From JBOCEF01 sp047610385 (lineage in GTDB: Bacteria > Pseudomonadota > Alphaproteobacteria > Rhodobacterales > Rhodobacteraceae): 64,000 nucleotides of DNA. The DNA is taken from the NCBI GenBank assembly GCA_047610385.1, contig JBLGAC010000010.1, forward strand, positions 1 to 64,000, given 5' to 3'. Position numbers and translations under genes: made by a program. Shown here piece after piece: positions 1 to 8,381 of the stretch. The stretch's first letter is position 1. Every line of letters starts with the position of its first letter. The notes under the pieces are model-generated. The model was not told the DNA's origin and did no database searches. It worked only from the letters and a program-made list of their open reading frames with translations.

Positions 1-1
1 G

Positions 2-163
2 CAGCGCCATAGGCATCAGGAGTTCATCCGTTTTCTCAACACCATCGAGCGCGATATTCCGGCAGGCAAGGTCGTGCACGTGATCCTGGACAACCACGCC
101 ACCCACAAGCACGCGAAGGTCCGCGCCGGGCTCGACCGACAGGGGCGCTCGTCGCGGCCATAG
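2..163 (+). pseudogene. IS630-family transposase fragment
   Basis: The frame from base 2 reads RHRHQEFIRFLNTIERDIP, then VILDNHATHKHAKVRA, and stops at 161-163. This is the DDE-endonuclease region around the second catalytic Asp of IS630-type transposases; the family usually continues from here to a third acidic residue and a C-terminal tail. The start lies outside the window. The 3' end is cut abruptly near base 130, where homology changes to an IS66 element on the other strand. Only a remnant is seen, so it is not expected to be active. Confidence 0.72.
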
Positions 164-505
164 GCCCACAGCCGCGCCGTCGCGGTCTTGCCGGCGCCTG
201 AGGCCAACATTTGCACGGGAGTGTCGTCCGCGAAGATCGCCTGTCCTGCCAGCACATGGCGTCCCCTCTCGGCAGATTGCTTTGCAATCGCCTGCCCATT
301 GCCTGACAGGGCATTCCCAATGCCCGAGAAGGGGGCAACGGATGGCGTCGGCCAGCGGCTCCAGCAGAGCCGTCGACTTGCCAACCCAGTCGGCCAAGCG
401 GCGCAGCGCGGCGCCGCACTGGGCGCAGTCAGTATCGCCGGTCGTCAGCTCGACTTCGACGCGAGGAATATGATCGGGGATCGGCCGACGCTTCGGCTTG
501 TTCTT
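164..505 (-). pseudogene. IS66-family transposase (TnpC) remnant
   Basis: On the minus strand, one frame near 380-503 reads KPKRRPIPDHIPRVEVEL, then TTGDTDCAQCGAALRRLA, the zinc-finger region of IS66 TnpC. It passes directly into DWVGKSTALLEPLADAI, which in intact proteins lies further on, so an internal piece is missing. A second frame nearer 170-270 reads GRHVLAGQAIFADDTPVQML, then ASGAGKTATARLWAYGRDERP, the start of the catalytic core. The element is therefore deleted, frameshifted and truncated at both ends. It sits between the IS630 fragment and the antiporter tail and probably explains why that antiporter is broken. Confidence 0.7.
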
Positions 506-1066
506 CTCCTCGAGGAGCGGGAATACACCGCGATGCGCGAAGACGGGCTGATCGGCGCCGAGGTGTTCACGGCGCTGATGCAGGATCTTGCCGCGCGCCG
601 TGCCGCGGCGGAGGACCGACCGCGTCTCGACATCGCCCTGCGGTGGCGCGAACTGGTGCGGCAGTTTCCGCTGTTCTCAGATCTCGGCGACGCTGCGCTG
701 AAGGGGCTCGGCCGCGCGTTTCGGACCCAATACGTCAACGCGGGCGACGTGATCATCGCCAGCGATAGCGGGGCCAAGCGCGTGTATTTCATCGCCTCGG
801 GCGCGGTGGAGCTGGAAAGCGCCGGCCAGAGCTGGCGGCTCGGGCGCGGCGAGATGTTCGGTCAGATGGCGATACTGATGAAGAAGGCGCGCCGCGCCGA
901 GGTGCGGGCGATCGCGCCCTCGACGCTGTTGCTGCTGGACGAGGAACGTTTCCGGCGCCTGCTCGCCAGCAGCGCCGCCTTGCGGCAGGCGGTGCGCACC
1001 AGCGCCGAGAAACGCGGGATCGAGCCGGACGCGCTGTTGTTCGGGATCGCGCCCGCAGCGCGCTAG
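506..1066 (+). pseudogene. 3' fragment of Na+/H+ antiporter with cyclic-nucleotide-binding domain
   Basis: About 187 codons in one frame match the cytoplasmic tail of CPA1-type sodium/proton exchangers. A helical linker (EYTAMREDGLIGAEVF) is followed by a cNMP-binding-like domain beginning at ELVRQFPLFSDLGDAALKGL and running to about base 1000. All membrane segments that would carry transport are absent. The frame enters directly from IS66 sequence, so this is a 5'-truncated gene. The open frame formally extends back into the IS, but that part does not belong to it. Its stop overlaps the end of the converging dctM by 3 bases. A short ATG-initiated protein from 533 could be made, but no ribosome-binding site stands out. 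Confidence 0.6.
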
Positions 1067-2613
1067 AACAGCACGGCGGGCAGCCATGTGGCCAGGGACG
1101 GCATCGCCCACACCAGCAGGATCCCGATCGCCTGCAAGCCGATGAACGGAACCACGCCTGCATAGATATGCCCGGTGGTGATCTCTTTCGGCGCCACCGC
1201 CCGCAGGTAGAACAGCGAGAACCCGAACGGCGGCGTCAGGAAGCTGGTTTGCAGGTTGATCGCCAGCATCACGCCCAGCCAGATCGGATCATGCCCCATC
1301 AGGATAAGTGCGGGGGCGACCAGCGGCAGCACGATCACCGAGATCTCGACGAAATCCAGAAAGAACCCCAGCACGAACACGAAGATCATCACGAACAGCA
1401 GCGCGCCGTCGGGCCCGCCGGGCAGGTTGGCCAGCAGATGGGCCACCCGCTCTTCGCCGCCAAGGCCGATGAACACCAGCGAGAAAAAGCTGGCGGCAAG
1501 GATGGTGGCGAAGATCATCGACGTCATGGTCAGCGTGGAATTCAGCGCGCCATGGATGATCTTGCCTTTGATCGCCGCGCGCAGCGCCAGACCGACCGCG
1601 CCAAGCCCGACCAGCGCCAGCAGCGTGTAGGCCCCGCCGATCAGCCATTCCAGCGCGCCGTTGTCATTGCGCTGCAACCGCACCGGAAAGGCGCCCGCCA
1701 GCAGGCCGAGCGCGACCAGCGCGACGGCGCCGATCAGGATCAGCCGCGGATTGATCCCGATCTTGCGCCCCGCCATCAATAGCGCGCCGACCGCGCCGAC
1801 CGACGCCGCCTCGGTCGGGGTGGCGACGCCGCCCAGAATGGCGCCGAGCACCGCGAAGATCAGCAGGACCGGGGGGGCGATCGCGCCCATCACCTCGCGC
1901 CGGTCGGGACGCGCAAGGCCAAGCTCCGCGGGCGGCATGTCCTGCGGGTGCAGCGCCCCGCGGATCAGGATGTAGACCAGATAAAGCACCACCAGCGTCA
2001 GGCCCGGCAGGATCGCGGCGGCGAAGAACTGGCCGACCGACAGCGCCTCGACTGAGAATTTGCCCTGCTCATACTGCGCCTGCTGGGAGGCGTTCGACAT
2101 CACGTCGGCCAGAATGATCAGCAGCGTCGATGGCGGAATGATCTGCCCCAGCGTGCCCGCGGTGCACACGATCCCCGACGCCACCGAGGGGCTGTAGCCC
2201 GCGCGCAGCATGCTCGGGAGCGCGATCATCCCCATCGCCACCACCGTCGCCCCGACGATGCCGGTGGACGCGGCCAAAAGCGCGCCGACCAGCACCACGG
2301 AAATGCCAAGCCCGCCGCGCAACTGGCCGAAGCTGCGTCCCATGGTGTCGAGCAATTCCTCGGCGATCTTGCTCTTTTCCAAGATCGCGCCCATCAGCAC
2401 GAACACCGGAATCGCGATCAGCACTTGGTTGCCGATCAGGCCGAACGCCCGCTGGGCCAAGGCGCCAAGCAGCGAGACGTCCATGACCCCCAGCGCCCAG
2501 CCCAGATAGGCGAAGGCCACGGCCACGCCCGCGATGCTGAACGACACCGGAAAGCCGGACAGGATCGCGACCATCAAGGCCACGAACATGATCAGGTCAA
2601 GATAGGCGGTCAT
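1063..2613 (-). CDS. dctM: TRAP transporter large permease (DctM-like)
   Basis: The product is a 516-residue, very hydrophobic protein of the TRAP large-subunit family, which forms the Na+-coupled transport channel in the inner membrane. It begins MTAYLDLIMFVALMVAILSG and has about a dozen predicted membrane segments. It contains an extra hydrophilic-hydrophobic insert around residues 300-370, common in longer DctM proteins. The ATG at 2613 is chosen because its ATGA overlaps the stop of dctQ; the longer open frame upstream is a shadow of dctQ. The gene is third in dctP-dctQ-dctM and lies downstream of the hut genes on the same strand, so histidine-related uptake is a reasonable inference. 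Confidence 0.93.
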   Translation of the reverse strand: MTAYLDLIMFVALMVAILSGFPVSFSIAGVAVAFAYLGWALGVMDVSLLGALAQRAFGLIGNQVLIAIPVFVLMGAILEKSKIAEELLDTMGRSFGQLRGGLGISVVLVGALLAASTGIVGATVVAMGMIALPSMLRAGYSPSVASGIVCTAGTLGQIIPPSTLLIILADVMSNASQQAQYEQGKFSVEALSVGQFFAAAILPGLTLVVLYLVYILIRGALHPQDMPPAELGLARPDRREVMGAIAPPVLLIFAVLGAILGGVATPTEAASVGAVGALLMAGRKIGINPRLILIGAVALVALGLLAGAFPVRLQRNDNGALEWLIGGAYTLLALVGLGAVGLALRAAIKGKIIHGALNSTLTMTSMIFATILAASFFSLVFIGLGGEERVAHLLANLPGGPDGALLFVMIFVFVLGFFLDFVEISVIVLPLVAPALILMGHDPIWLGVMLAINLQTSFLTPPFGFSLFYLRAVAPKEITTGHIYAGVVPFIGLQAIGILLVWAMPSLATWLPAVLF

Positions 2614-3107
2614 GCGGCGGTCTTTCCATGGAACAGGCGGACCAGAAGCGCCAGAGATTGCAGCATGATCAGGATGCAAAAGGCCGGGATCAGGGTTTTC
2701 AGCAGAAACACCGCCTCGATCCCGCCCACGGAAATCGGGCCTTCGAGGATTTTCCACGAATTGCGCACCGACGGCCACGACCAGTAAAGCAGCGCCGCCA
2801 TGGACGGCATCAGCAGGAACAGGTGGCCGAGGATGTCGACCCGCCGCCGGGCCGCATCGCTCACCTTGGCGTAGAACACATCGACCCGGACATGCTTGTC
2901 GACCAGCAGCGTGAACCCGGCCCCGAGCATGAACAGCGTCGCGTGCATGTAAAGCACGCTTTCCTGCGCGGCGATGGAGTTGAAGCCGAACACATACCGC
3001 CCGATCACGATAGTGAATTGCACCAGCACCATGATCAGCGCCAGCCACCGTATCGCGCTGGCGACGGCGCGGTTCATCGCATCGATCGCGTCTGCCAGTC
3101 CAAGCAT
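2610..3107 (-). CDS. dctQ: TRAP transporter small permease (DctQ-like)
   Basis: This 165-residue membrane protein has four predicted helices, the normal layout for the small TRAP subunit that docks to DctM. Typical family sequence is visible in the first half (RYVFGFNSIAAQE, then LVDKHVRVDVFY) with the conserved acidic and basic residues between helices 2 and 3. It overlaps dctM by 4 bases, implying translational coupling. A strong hairpin separates it from dctP, so the permease genes are probably expressed below the level of the binding protein. Confidence 0.9.
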   Translation of the reverse strand: MLGLADAIDAMNRAVASAIRWLALIMVLVQFTIVIGRYVFGFNSIAAQESVLYMHATLFMLGAGFTLLVDKHVRVDVFYAKVSDAARRRVDILGHLFLLMPSMAALLYWSWPSVRNSWKILEGPISVGGIEAVFLLKTLIPAFCILIMLQSLALLVRLFHGKTAA

Positions 3108-3133
3108 CCCCGCCCCCCCGTAAAGCTGTGATC

Positions 3134-3162
3134 GCGGTGCGCGGCGCAGGGCCGCGCACCGC
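3134..3162 (-). promoter_or_regulatory. Intergenic hairpin between dctP and dctQ
   Basis: A perfect inverted repeat with 12-base arms (GCGGTGCGCGGC and GCCGCGCACCGC) and a 5-base loop lies in the 62-base gap after dctP. No T-tract follows on the minus strand. Such structures after binding-protein genes usually stabilise the upstream mRNA or attenuate the downstream permease genes. The structure is seen directly; the role is inferred. Confidence 0.65.
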
Positions 3163-3169
3163 CAAGGTG

Positions 3170-4255
3170 TCAGTAGCCGAGCACCGAGGCGCGGGCGTTC
3201 ATCTGCCCGTTATCGGCATAGGTCATGTAGCCACCGACCAGATCGCGGTAGGCGATGAAGCTTTTGGTGATCCGCACCACCAGCTCGTCGCTGTCCGCGA
3301 GGTATTCGTGCATGATCTCGTCTGCAGCGACGCCCATGGCGGCGACCACGTCGTCCGGCATCTTGCGAACCTGAACGTTGTGCTTTTCCACCAGCGTTTT
3401 CAGCGACTGCGCGTGCTTGGTCATGTATTCGGTCAGAACCGCGGGGTAGAGGCCCTGACACGCCTGCGTGACCACTTGTTTCAGGTCGTCCGGCAGGTCT
3501 GCATAGGCCTTGGCGTTGACGCCGCATTCCTCGGCCGAGGACGGCTCGCCCACGCCGGGCCAGTAGTAGTAGGGCGCGACCTGATAGTAGCCGAGTGCGC
3601 TATCGGTCCACGGGCCGATGAATTCACCCGCGTCGATCGCGCCGGTCTGCAGCGCCTGGAACATCGCCGGGCCGCTCATCGCCTCAGGCGCCATGCCAAG
3701 CTTGGCCGCCATCTGCGACGCGATGCCGGTGGTGCGGAATTTGAGGCCCTTGAGGTCCTCGACCGACTTGATCTCATTCTTGAACCAGCCCGCCCACTGC
3801 GGCCCGGAATTGCCGCACAGGAACGGCTTGATGTTGAAACGGCCATACATCTCATCATAAAGCGCCTGACCGCCGCCGTGATACATCCAGCCGAACTGCT
3901 CATCCGCGCTCAGCCCGAAAGGCTGCGAGCCGAACAGCAGGATGCCCTTGGATTTGGATCCCCAATAGGCGGGCACCGCATGGTAAAGCTCCGCCGTGCC
4001 TTCGGATACGGCGTCGAACACGCCGTTGCCGGGAACGATTTCGCCCGCGGCGTAAAGCGTGACCTTGATCCGCCCGCCGGACAGGGTGGTGATCCGGTCC
4101 GCCAAGGTCTGCGCCGCGACGCCCGGTCCGGGCAGGTTCTTGGGCCAGGCCGAGACCAGTTTCCAATTGCGCACTTCCGCCGCGATGGCGGGGGCTGCAA
4201 GCGCGGTCGCCGCGACGCCGACGCCGCCGGCTGTCAGGAATTTACGTCTGTCCAT
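3170..4255 (-). CDS. dctP: TRAP transporter substrate-binding protein (DctP family, TakP-like)
   Basis: The 361-residue periplasmic binding protein captures the substrate for DctQM. The N-terminus, MDRRKFLTAGG followed by a hydrophobic run and APAIAAE, is a twin-arginine (Tat) signal. The mature part resembles the branch typified by the 2-oxo-acid binder TakP: KLVSAWPKNLPGPG at the start, a GLKFRTTG segment with the ligand-carboxylate arginine, and GEFIGPWTDSALG. The substrate is probably a small carboxylate. The gene starts 145 bases after hutU on the same strand, which suggests a histidine-pathway acid such as urocanate or an imidazole 2-oxo or hydroxy acid, but this is inference. Confidence 0.9.
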   Translation of the reverse strand: MDRRKFLTAGGVGVAATALAAPAIAAEVRNWKLVSAWPKNLPGPGVAAQTLADRITTLSGGRIKVTLYAAGEIVPGNGVFDAVSEGTAELYHAVPAYWGSKSKGILLFGSQPFGLSADEQFGWMYHGGGQALYDEMYGRFNIKPFLCGNSGPQWAGWFKNEIKSVEDLKGLKFRTTGIASQMAAKLGMAPEAMSGPAMFQALQTGAIDAGEFIGPWTDSALGYYQVAPYYYWPGVGEPSSAEECGVNAKAYADLPDDLKQVVTQACQGLYPAVLTEYMTKHAQSLKTLVEKHNVQVRKMPDDVVAAMGVAADEIMHEYLADSDELVVRITKSFIAYRDLVGGYMTYADNGQMNARASVLGY

Positions 4256-4399
4256 GGGTCACTCTCTCTGTTGGGGTGTGTGATTGCGGGATTGTCTTCC
4301 AGACCGTCTTGCGCGGTCCCGGTTGCGCTTGTAGCGCGCATTTCAACCCTATCGGCGAGCCGGGCGTGGCCTGCGCGCAAGAGGTCAAAGGTCATGCGC

Positions 4400-6073
4400 T
4401 CAGTTCCCCAAGATCCGGGGCAGGCGCAGGCCATGTTCGCGCGCGCAGGCGATGGCGTCTTCATAGCCCGCATCGGCATGGCGCCAGACGCCGCTGGCTG
4501 GATCGTTCCAGAGCACGCGCTCGATCCGCTTGGCGGCCTCAGGGGTGCCGTCGGCGCAGATCACCAGCCCGGCGTGCTGGCTGAACCCCATGCCGACGCC
4601 GCCGCCGTGGTGGATGCTGACCCAGGTCGCGCCCGACGCGGTGCTGACCAGCGCGTTCAAAAGCGGCCAGTCCGAAACCGCGTCGGAGCCGTCGCGCATC
4701 GCCTCCGTCTCCCGGTTCGGGGAGGCGACCGAGCCGCTGTCGAGATGGTCGCGCCCGATCACGACCGGGGCTTTCAGCTCTCCGCTCGCGACCATTTCGT
4801 TGAACGCAATGCCCGCGCGGTGGCGATCCCCAAGGCCGATCCAGCAGATCCGCGCCGGCAGGCCCTGGAACGCGATCCGGTCGCGCGCCATGTCGAGCCA
4901 GTTGTGCAGGTGGGTGTTCTCGGGGAACAGCTCCTTCATCTTGGCGTCGGTTTTATAGATATCCTCAGGGTCGCCCGACAGCGCGCACCAGCGGAACGGG
5001 CCGATCCCCCGGCAGAACAGCGGCCGGATATAGGCGGGCACGAAGCCGGGAAAGGCGAAGGCGTTCTCAAGCCCTTCTTCCAGCGCCACCTGCCGGATAT
5101 TATTGCCGTAATCGAGCGTGGGAACCCCGGCGTTCCAGAAATCCACCATCGCGGCGACATGGGTCTTCATGCTGGCGCGCGCGGCTTTCTCCACCGCCTT
5201 GGGGTCGGTTTCGCGCTTGGCCTTCCATTCGGCCATGCTCCACCCTTGCGGCAGATAGCCGTTGATCGGGTCATGGGCGCTGGTCTGGTCGGTGACCATG
5301 TCCGGGCGGATGCCGCGGCGGAACAGCTCTGGAAAAACATCGGCGGCGTTGCCCAGCAGGCCGACCGACTTGGCCTCGCCCGCCTTGGTCCAGCGATCGA
5401 TCATCTCCAGCGCTTCGTCCAGCGTATCGGCCCGCTCATCCACGTATCGGGTGCGAATGCGGAAATCGATGCTGTCGGGGTTGCACTCGACCGCCAGACA
5501 GCACGCCCCGGCCATCACCGCGGCCAGCGGCTGCGCGCCGCCCATGCCCCCGAGGCCGCCAGTCAGGATCCAGCGCCCCGTGAGGTCGCCGCCATAGTGC
5601 TGGCGCCCGGCTTCGACGAATGTCTCATAGGTGCCCTGAACGATGCCCTGGCTGCCGATATAGATCCACGACCCGGCCGTCATCTGGCCGTACATCGCCA
5701 GCCCGCGCTTATCGAGCTCATTGAAATGGTCCCAGGTCGCCCAATGCGGCACAAGGTTGGAATTGGCGATCAGCACCCTTGGCGCGTCGGAATGGGTCTT
5801 GATGATCGCGATCGGCTTGCCCGATTGCACGATCAGCGTCTCGTCGCCCTCAAGGTCCTTGAGGCTGGCGACGATGCAGTCGAAATCCTGCCAGGTCCGC
5901 GCAGCCCGGCCGATACCGCCATAGACCACCAGTTCATGCGGGTTTTCGGCCACGTCGGGATGCAGGTTGTTCATCAGCATCCGCAGGGGGGCCTCGGTCT
6001 GCCAGCTTTTCGCGTTCAGCTTCGTGCCCGTGGGGGGGTAGATGTCGCGCGTGTTCTTGCGGGGGTCGGTCAT
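4400..6073 (-). CDS. hutU: Urocanate hydratase
   Basis: Urocanase converts urocanate to imidazolonepropionate using tightly bound NAD+, the second step of histidine breakdown. The 557-residue protein is full length for the family. It carries the N-terminal MRMLMNNLHPDVAENP-like block (here LRMLMNNLHPDVAENP), an NAD-binding glycine-rich GGLGGMGGAQPLA, and the signature FQGLPARICWIGLGDR with the conserved cysteine. The ATG at 6073 is preferred over the one at 6085 because it forms an ATGA overlap with the end of hutG. It is the last hut enzyme gene before the TRAP genes. Confidence 0.97.
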   Translation of the reverse strand: MTDPRKNTRDIYPPTGTKLNAKSWQTEAPLRMLMNNLHPDVAENPHELVVYGGIGRAARTWQDFDCIVASLKDLEGDETLIVQSGKPIAIIKTHSDAPRVLIANSNLVPHWATWDHFNELDKRGLAMYGQMTAGSWIYIGSQGIVQGTYETFVEAGRQHYGGDLTGRWILTGGLGGMGGAQPLAAVMAGACCLAVECNPDSIDFRIRTRYVDERADTLDEALEMIDRWTKAGEAKSVGLLGNAADVFPELFRRGIRPDMVTDQTSAHDPINGYLPQGWSMAEWKAKRETDPKAVEKAARASMKTHVAAMVDFWNAGVPTLDYGNNIRQVALEEGLENAFAFPGFVPAYIRPLFCRGIGPFRWCALSGDPEDIYKTDAKMKELFPENTHLHNWLDMARDRIAFQGLPARICWIGLGDRHRAGIAFNEMVASGELKAPVVIGRDHLDSGSVASPNRETEAMRDGSDAVSDWPLLNALVSTASGATWVSIHHGGGVGMGFSQHAGLVICADGTPEAAKRIERVLWNDPASGVWRHADAGYEDAIACAREHGLRLPRILGN

Positions 6074-6858
6074 TGGGGCCTCCAAGCGGACAGGGTCGTG
6101 AGGATGGCGGAGAGGTGCGGGCGCAGGGCCGCGGCGCGGGCGTCGTCATAGGGCCAAGGCGGGGCCTCGTGCATGTAGCTGGACTGGGTCAGCTCCATCT
6201 GAATCGCGTGGATGCCGCGTGCCGGCTGGCCGTAGTGGCGCGTGGTCCAGCCGCCGGTGAAGCGGCCGTTGAGGACCGAGGTGTAGCCTGCCGCCTGCTC
6301 GCAAACGCCCCACGTCGCAGCGGCGATTTCGGGCGCGCACGACGCCCCGGAATTGGTGCCGATGTTGAAATCGGGCAGCGTGCCGTCGAACAGGAACGGG
6401 ATGTGCGCGCGGATCGAATGGCAGTCATAGAGGATCGCATGTCCGTGGATCGCGGCGACGCGGTCCAGCTCCGCCGACAGCGCGGCGTGATAGGGCGCGT
6501 GATAGGCGGCGCGGCGACGCTCCACTTCTTCGACGTCCGGCGCCTGCCCATCGCGATAGATCGGCAGCCCGTCGAAATCGGTCAGCGGGCACAGCCCGGT
6601 GGTGTTCTGGCCGGGATAAAGCGTGGCGCCTGACGGATCGCGGTTCACGTCGATCACATAGCGGTGCACCGTCATCCGCACCGTGGTCACGTCCGCCGCC
6701 AACCCGTCATAGAGGCGGTGGATATGCCAATCGGTGTCGGCGATGGCGCGCCCGGTGTCATTGAGGCGCGCCAAGCAGTCGGCGGGAATGTCGACGCCGG
6801 TGTGGGGCAGGCCCAGCACCAGCGGCCCGTTCCCGCGGGCGATTTCGATCAGGCTCAT
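6070..6858 (-). CDS. hutG: N-formylglutamate deformylase
   Basis: The 262-residue protein belongs to the N-formylglutamate amidohydrolase family, which releases formate and glutamate in the last step of the five-enzyme histidine pathway. Recognisable pieces are LGLPHTGVDIP near the N-terminus, VHRYVIDVNRDPSG, and YDCHSIRAHIPFLFDG, which contain the family's metal-binding acidic and histidine residues. It fits with hutF, which makes N-formylglutamate, in the same cluster. Start and stop both share 4 bases with neighbours, placing it within the hutIHGU operon. Confidence 0.94.
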   Translation of the reverse strand: MSLIEIARGNGPLVLGLPHTGVDIPADCLARLNDTGRAIADTDWHIHRLYDGLAADVTTVRMTVHRYVIDVNRDPSGATLYPGQNTTGLCPLTDFDGLPIYRDGQAPDVEEVERRRAAYHAPYHAALSAELDRVAAIHGHAILYDCHSIRAHIPFLFDGTLPDFNIGTNSGASCAPEIAAATWGVCEQAAGYTSVLNGRFTGGWTTRHYGQPARGIHAIQMELTQSSYMHEAPPWPYDDARAAALRPHLSAILTTLSAWRPQ

Positions 6859-8381
6859 AGGCGCATCTCCAAACCCGCCGCGACGGCGAGGCTGTCATTG
6901 GCGACCGAGGCTGCGGCGGCGTTGATATCGGGGGCGAGGTAGCGGTCCTCTCGCAATGTCGGCACCACCGTGCGCAGGCGCGCCATGGCGGCGCGCAGCG
7001 GGGCGGAGGTGACCAGCGGCGCGCGCTGCTCGATGCCTTGCGCGGCGCAGATCGCTTCGATCCCGAGGATCACCCACAGATTGGCGGTCATCCGCGCCAG
7101 CCGCCGGGCGCCATGGGCGGCCATGCTGACATGGTCCTCTTGGTTGGCGGAGGTGGGCGTGCTGTCGGTCGAGCAGGGGTTGGCGAGATGCTTGTTCTCG
7201 CTCATCAACGCGGCGGTGGTCACCTCGGCGATCATCAGGCCTGAATTGAGGCCCGGCGCCGGGGTCAGGAACGGCGGCAGATCGAACGACAGTGTCGGGT
7301 CGACCATCAGCGCCACGCGGCGCTGGGCGATGGCGCCGATCTCAGCCACCGCCAGCGCGATCTGGTCTGCCGCGAAGGCCACCGGTTCGGCATGGAAATT
7401 GCCGCCTGACAGGATCTCGCCGGTCGCGGCGATCACCAGCGGGTTGTCGGTGACGGCGTTGGCCTCGATTTCCAGCGTGCGCCCGGCGAAGCGCAGCAGG
7501 TCGATCGCGGCGCCGGTCACCTGCGGCTGGCAGCGGATGCAGTAGGGGTCCTGCACGCGGGTGTCGCCGGTGCGGTGGCTGTCGCGGATCACGCTGCCAT
7601 CGAGCAGCCGCGACATGGCGGCGGCGACGTCGATCTGCCCCTGATGCCCGCGCAGCGCGTGGATCGCGGGGTTGAGCGGCGCGGTCGACCCCATGATCGC
7701 ATCGGTCGACATGGCGGACGTCACCACCGCCGCGCGGGCGGCCCGCCAGGCCTCAAACAACCCCCTCAGCGCGCAGCCGGTGGAGAATTGCGTGCCGTTG
7801 ATCAGCGCGAGGCCCTCTTTGGCGCCAAGGACCACCGGGACCAGCCCCGCCGCCGCCATCGCCGCGCCGCCGGACATCATGCGCCCTTCGAACGTGGCCT
7901 CGCCTTGGCCGATCATCACCGCCGCCATATGCGCCAGCGGCGCCAGATCGCCCGACGCGCCGACCGAGCCTTGCACCGGGATCATCGGCGTCACGCCGCG
8001 GGTCAGCATCGCCTCGAGCAGGGCGCAAATCTCCCACCGCACGCCCGACGCGCCGCGCCCGAGCGACAGCAGCTTCAGCGCCATCATCAGCCGCACGGTG
8101 GCGGGCTCCAGCGGCTCTCCCACCCCGCAGCAATGCGACAGGATCAGGTTGCGTTGCAGGGTCTCGGTATCGCGCGGCGCGATGCGGACCGAGGCGAGTT
8201 TGCCGAAGCCGGTGTTGATGCCGTAGACGGGCGTGTCGCCTTGCGACGCTTTGGCGACCAGCGCGGCGGACGCCTCAACATCGCCGCGCGCGTCGGGGCT
8301 GAGGCGCACGGGGCCGTCCTCGCGCCACAGCGCTTCAAGCTCGGCCAAGGTGGTGGCGCCGGGGCGCAAGGTGCGGGTCAT
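6855..8381 (-). CDS. hutH: Histidine ammonia-lyase
   Basis: This enzyme deaminates L-histidine to urocanate, the entry step of the pathway. The 508-residue length is normal. Residues 142-144 are the Ala-Ser-Gly triad inside GSVGASGDLAPLAHM that cyclises to the MIO cofactor, and YGINTGFGKLA near residue 53 contributes the catalytic tyrosine. The start at 8381 (MTRTLRPGA) is chosen for its ATGA overlap with hutI; an upstream open extension is a shadow of hutI. Transcription presumably starts before hutI and is controlled by HutC. Confidence 0.97.
   Translation of the reverse strand: MTRTLRPGATTLAELEALWREDGPVRLSPDARGDVEASAALVAKASQGDTPVYGINTGFGKLASVRIAPRDTETLQRNLILSHCCGVGEPLEPATVRLMMALKLLSLGRGASGVRWEICALLEAMLTRGVTPMIPVQGSVGASGDLAPLAHMAAVMIGQGEATFEGRMMSGGAAMAAAGLVPVVLGAKEGLALINGTQFSTGCALRGLFEAWRAARAAVVTSAMSTDAIMGSTAPLNPAIHALRGHQGQIDVAAAMSRLLDGSVIRDSHRTGDTRVQDPYCIRCQPQVTGAAIDLLRFAGRTLEIEANAVTDNPLVIAATGEILSGGNFHAEPVAFAADQIALAVAEIGAIAQRRVALMVDPTLSFDLPPFLTPAPGLNSGLMIAEVTTAALMSENKHLANPCSTDSTPTSANQEDHVSMAAHGARRLARMTANLWVILGIEAICAAQGIEQRAPLVTSAPLRAAMARLRTVVPTLREDRYLAPDINAAAASVANDSLAVAAGLEMRL

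Noticed and set aside
1063..3165. A 700-residue DctQ-DctM fusion reading
   Set aside because: The first 180 codons are an out-of-frame shadow of dctQ; the real dctM start overlaps the dctQ stop.
3128..6151. A 1007-codon open frame on the plus strand
   Set aside because: It is antisense to dctP and hutU, has low-complexity Arg/His/Ala content typical of mirror frames in GC-rich genes, and no ribosome-binding site or family match.
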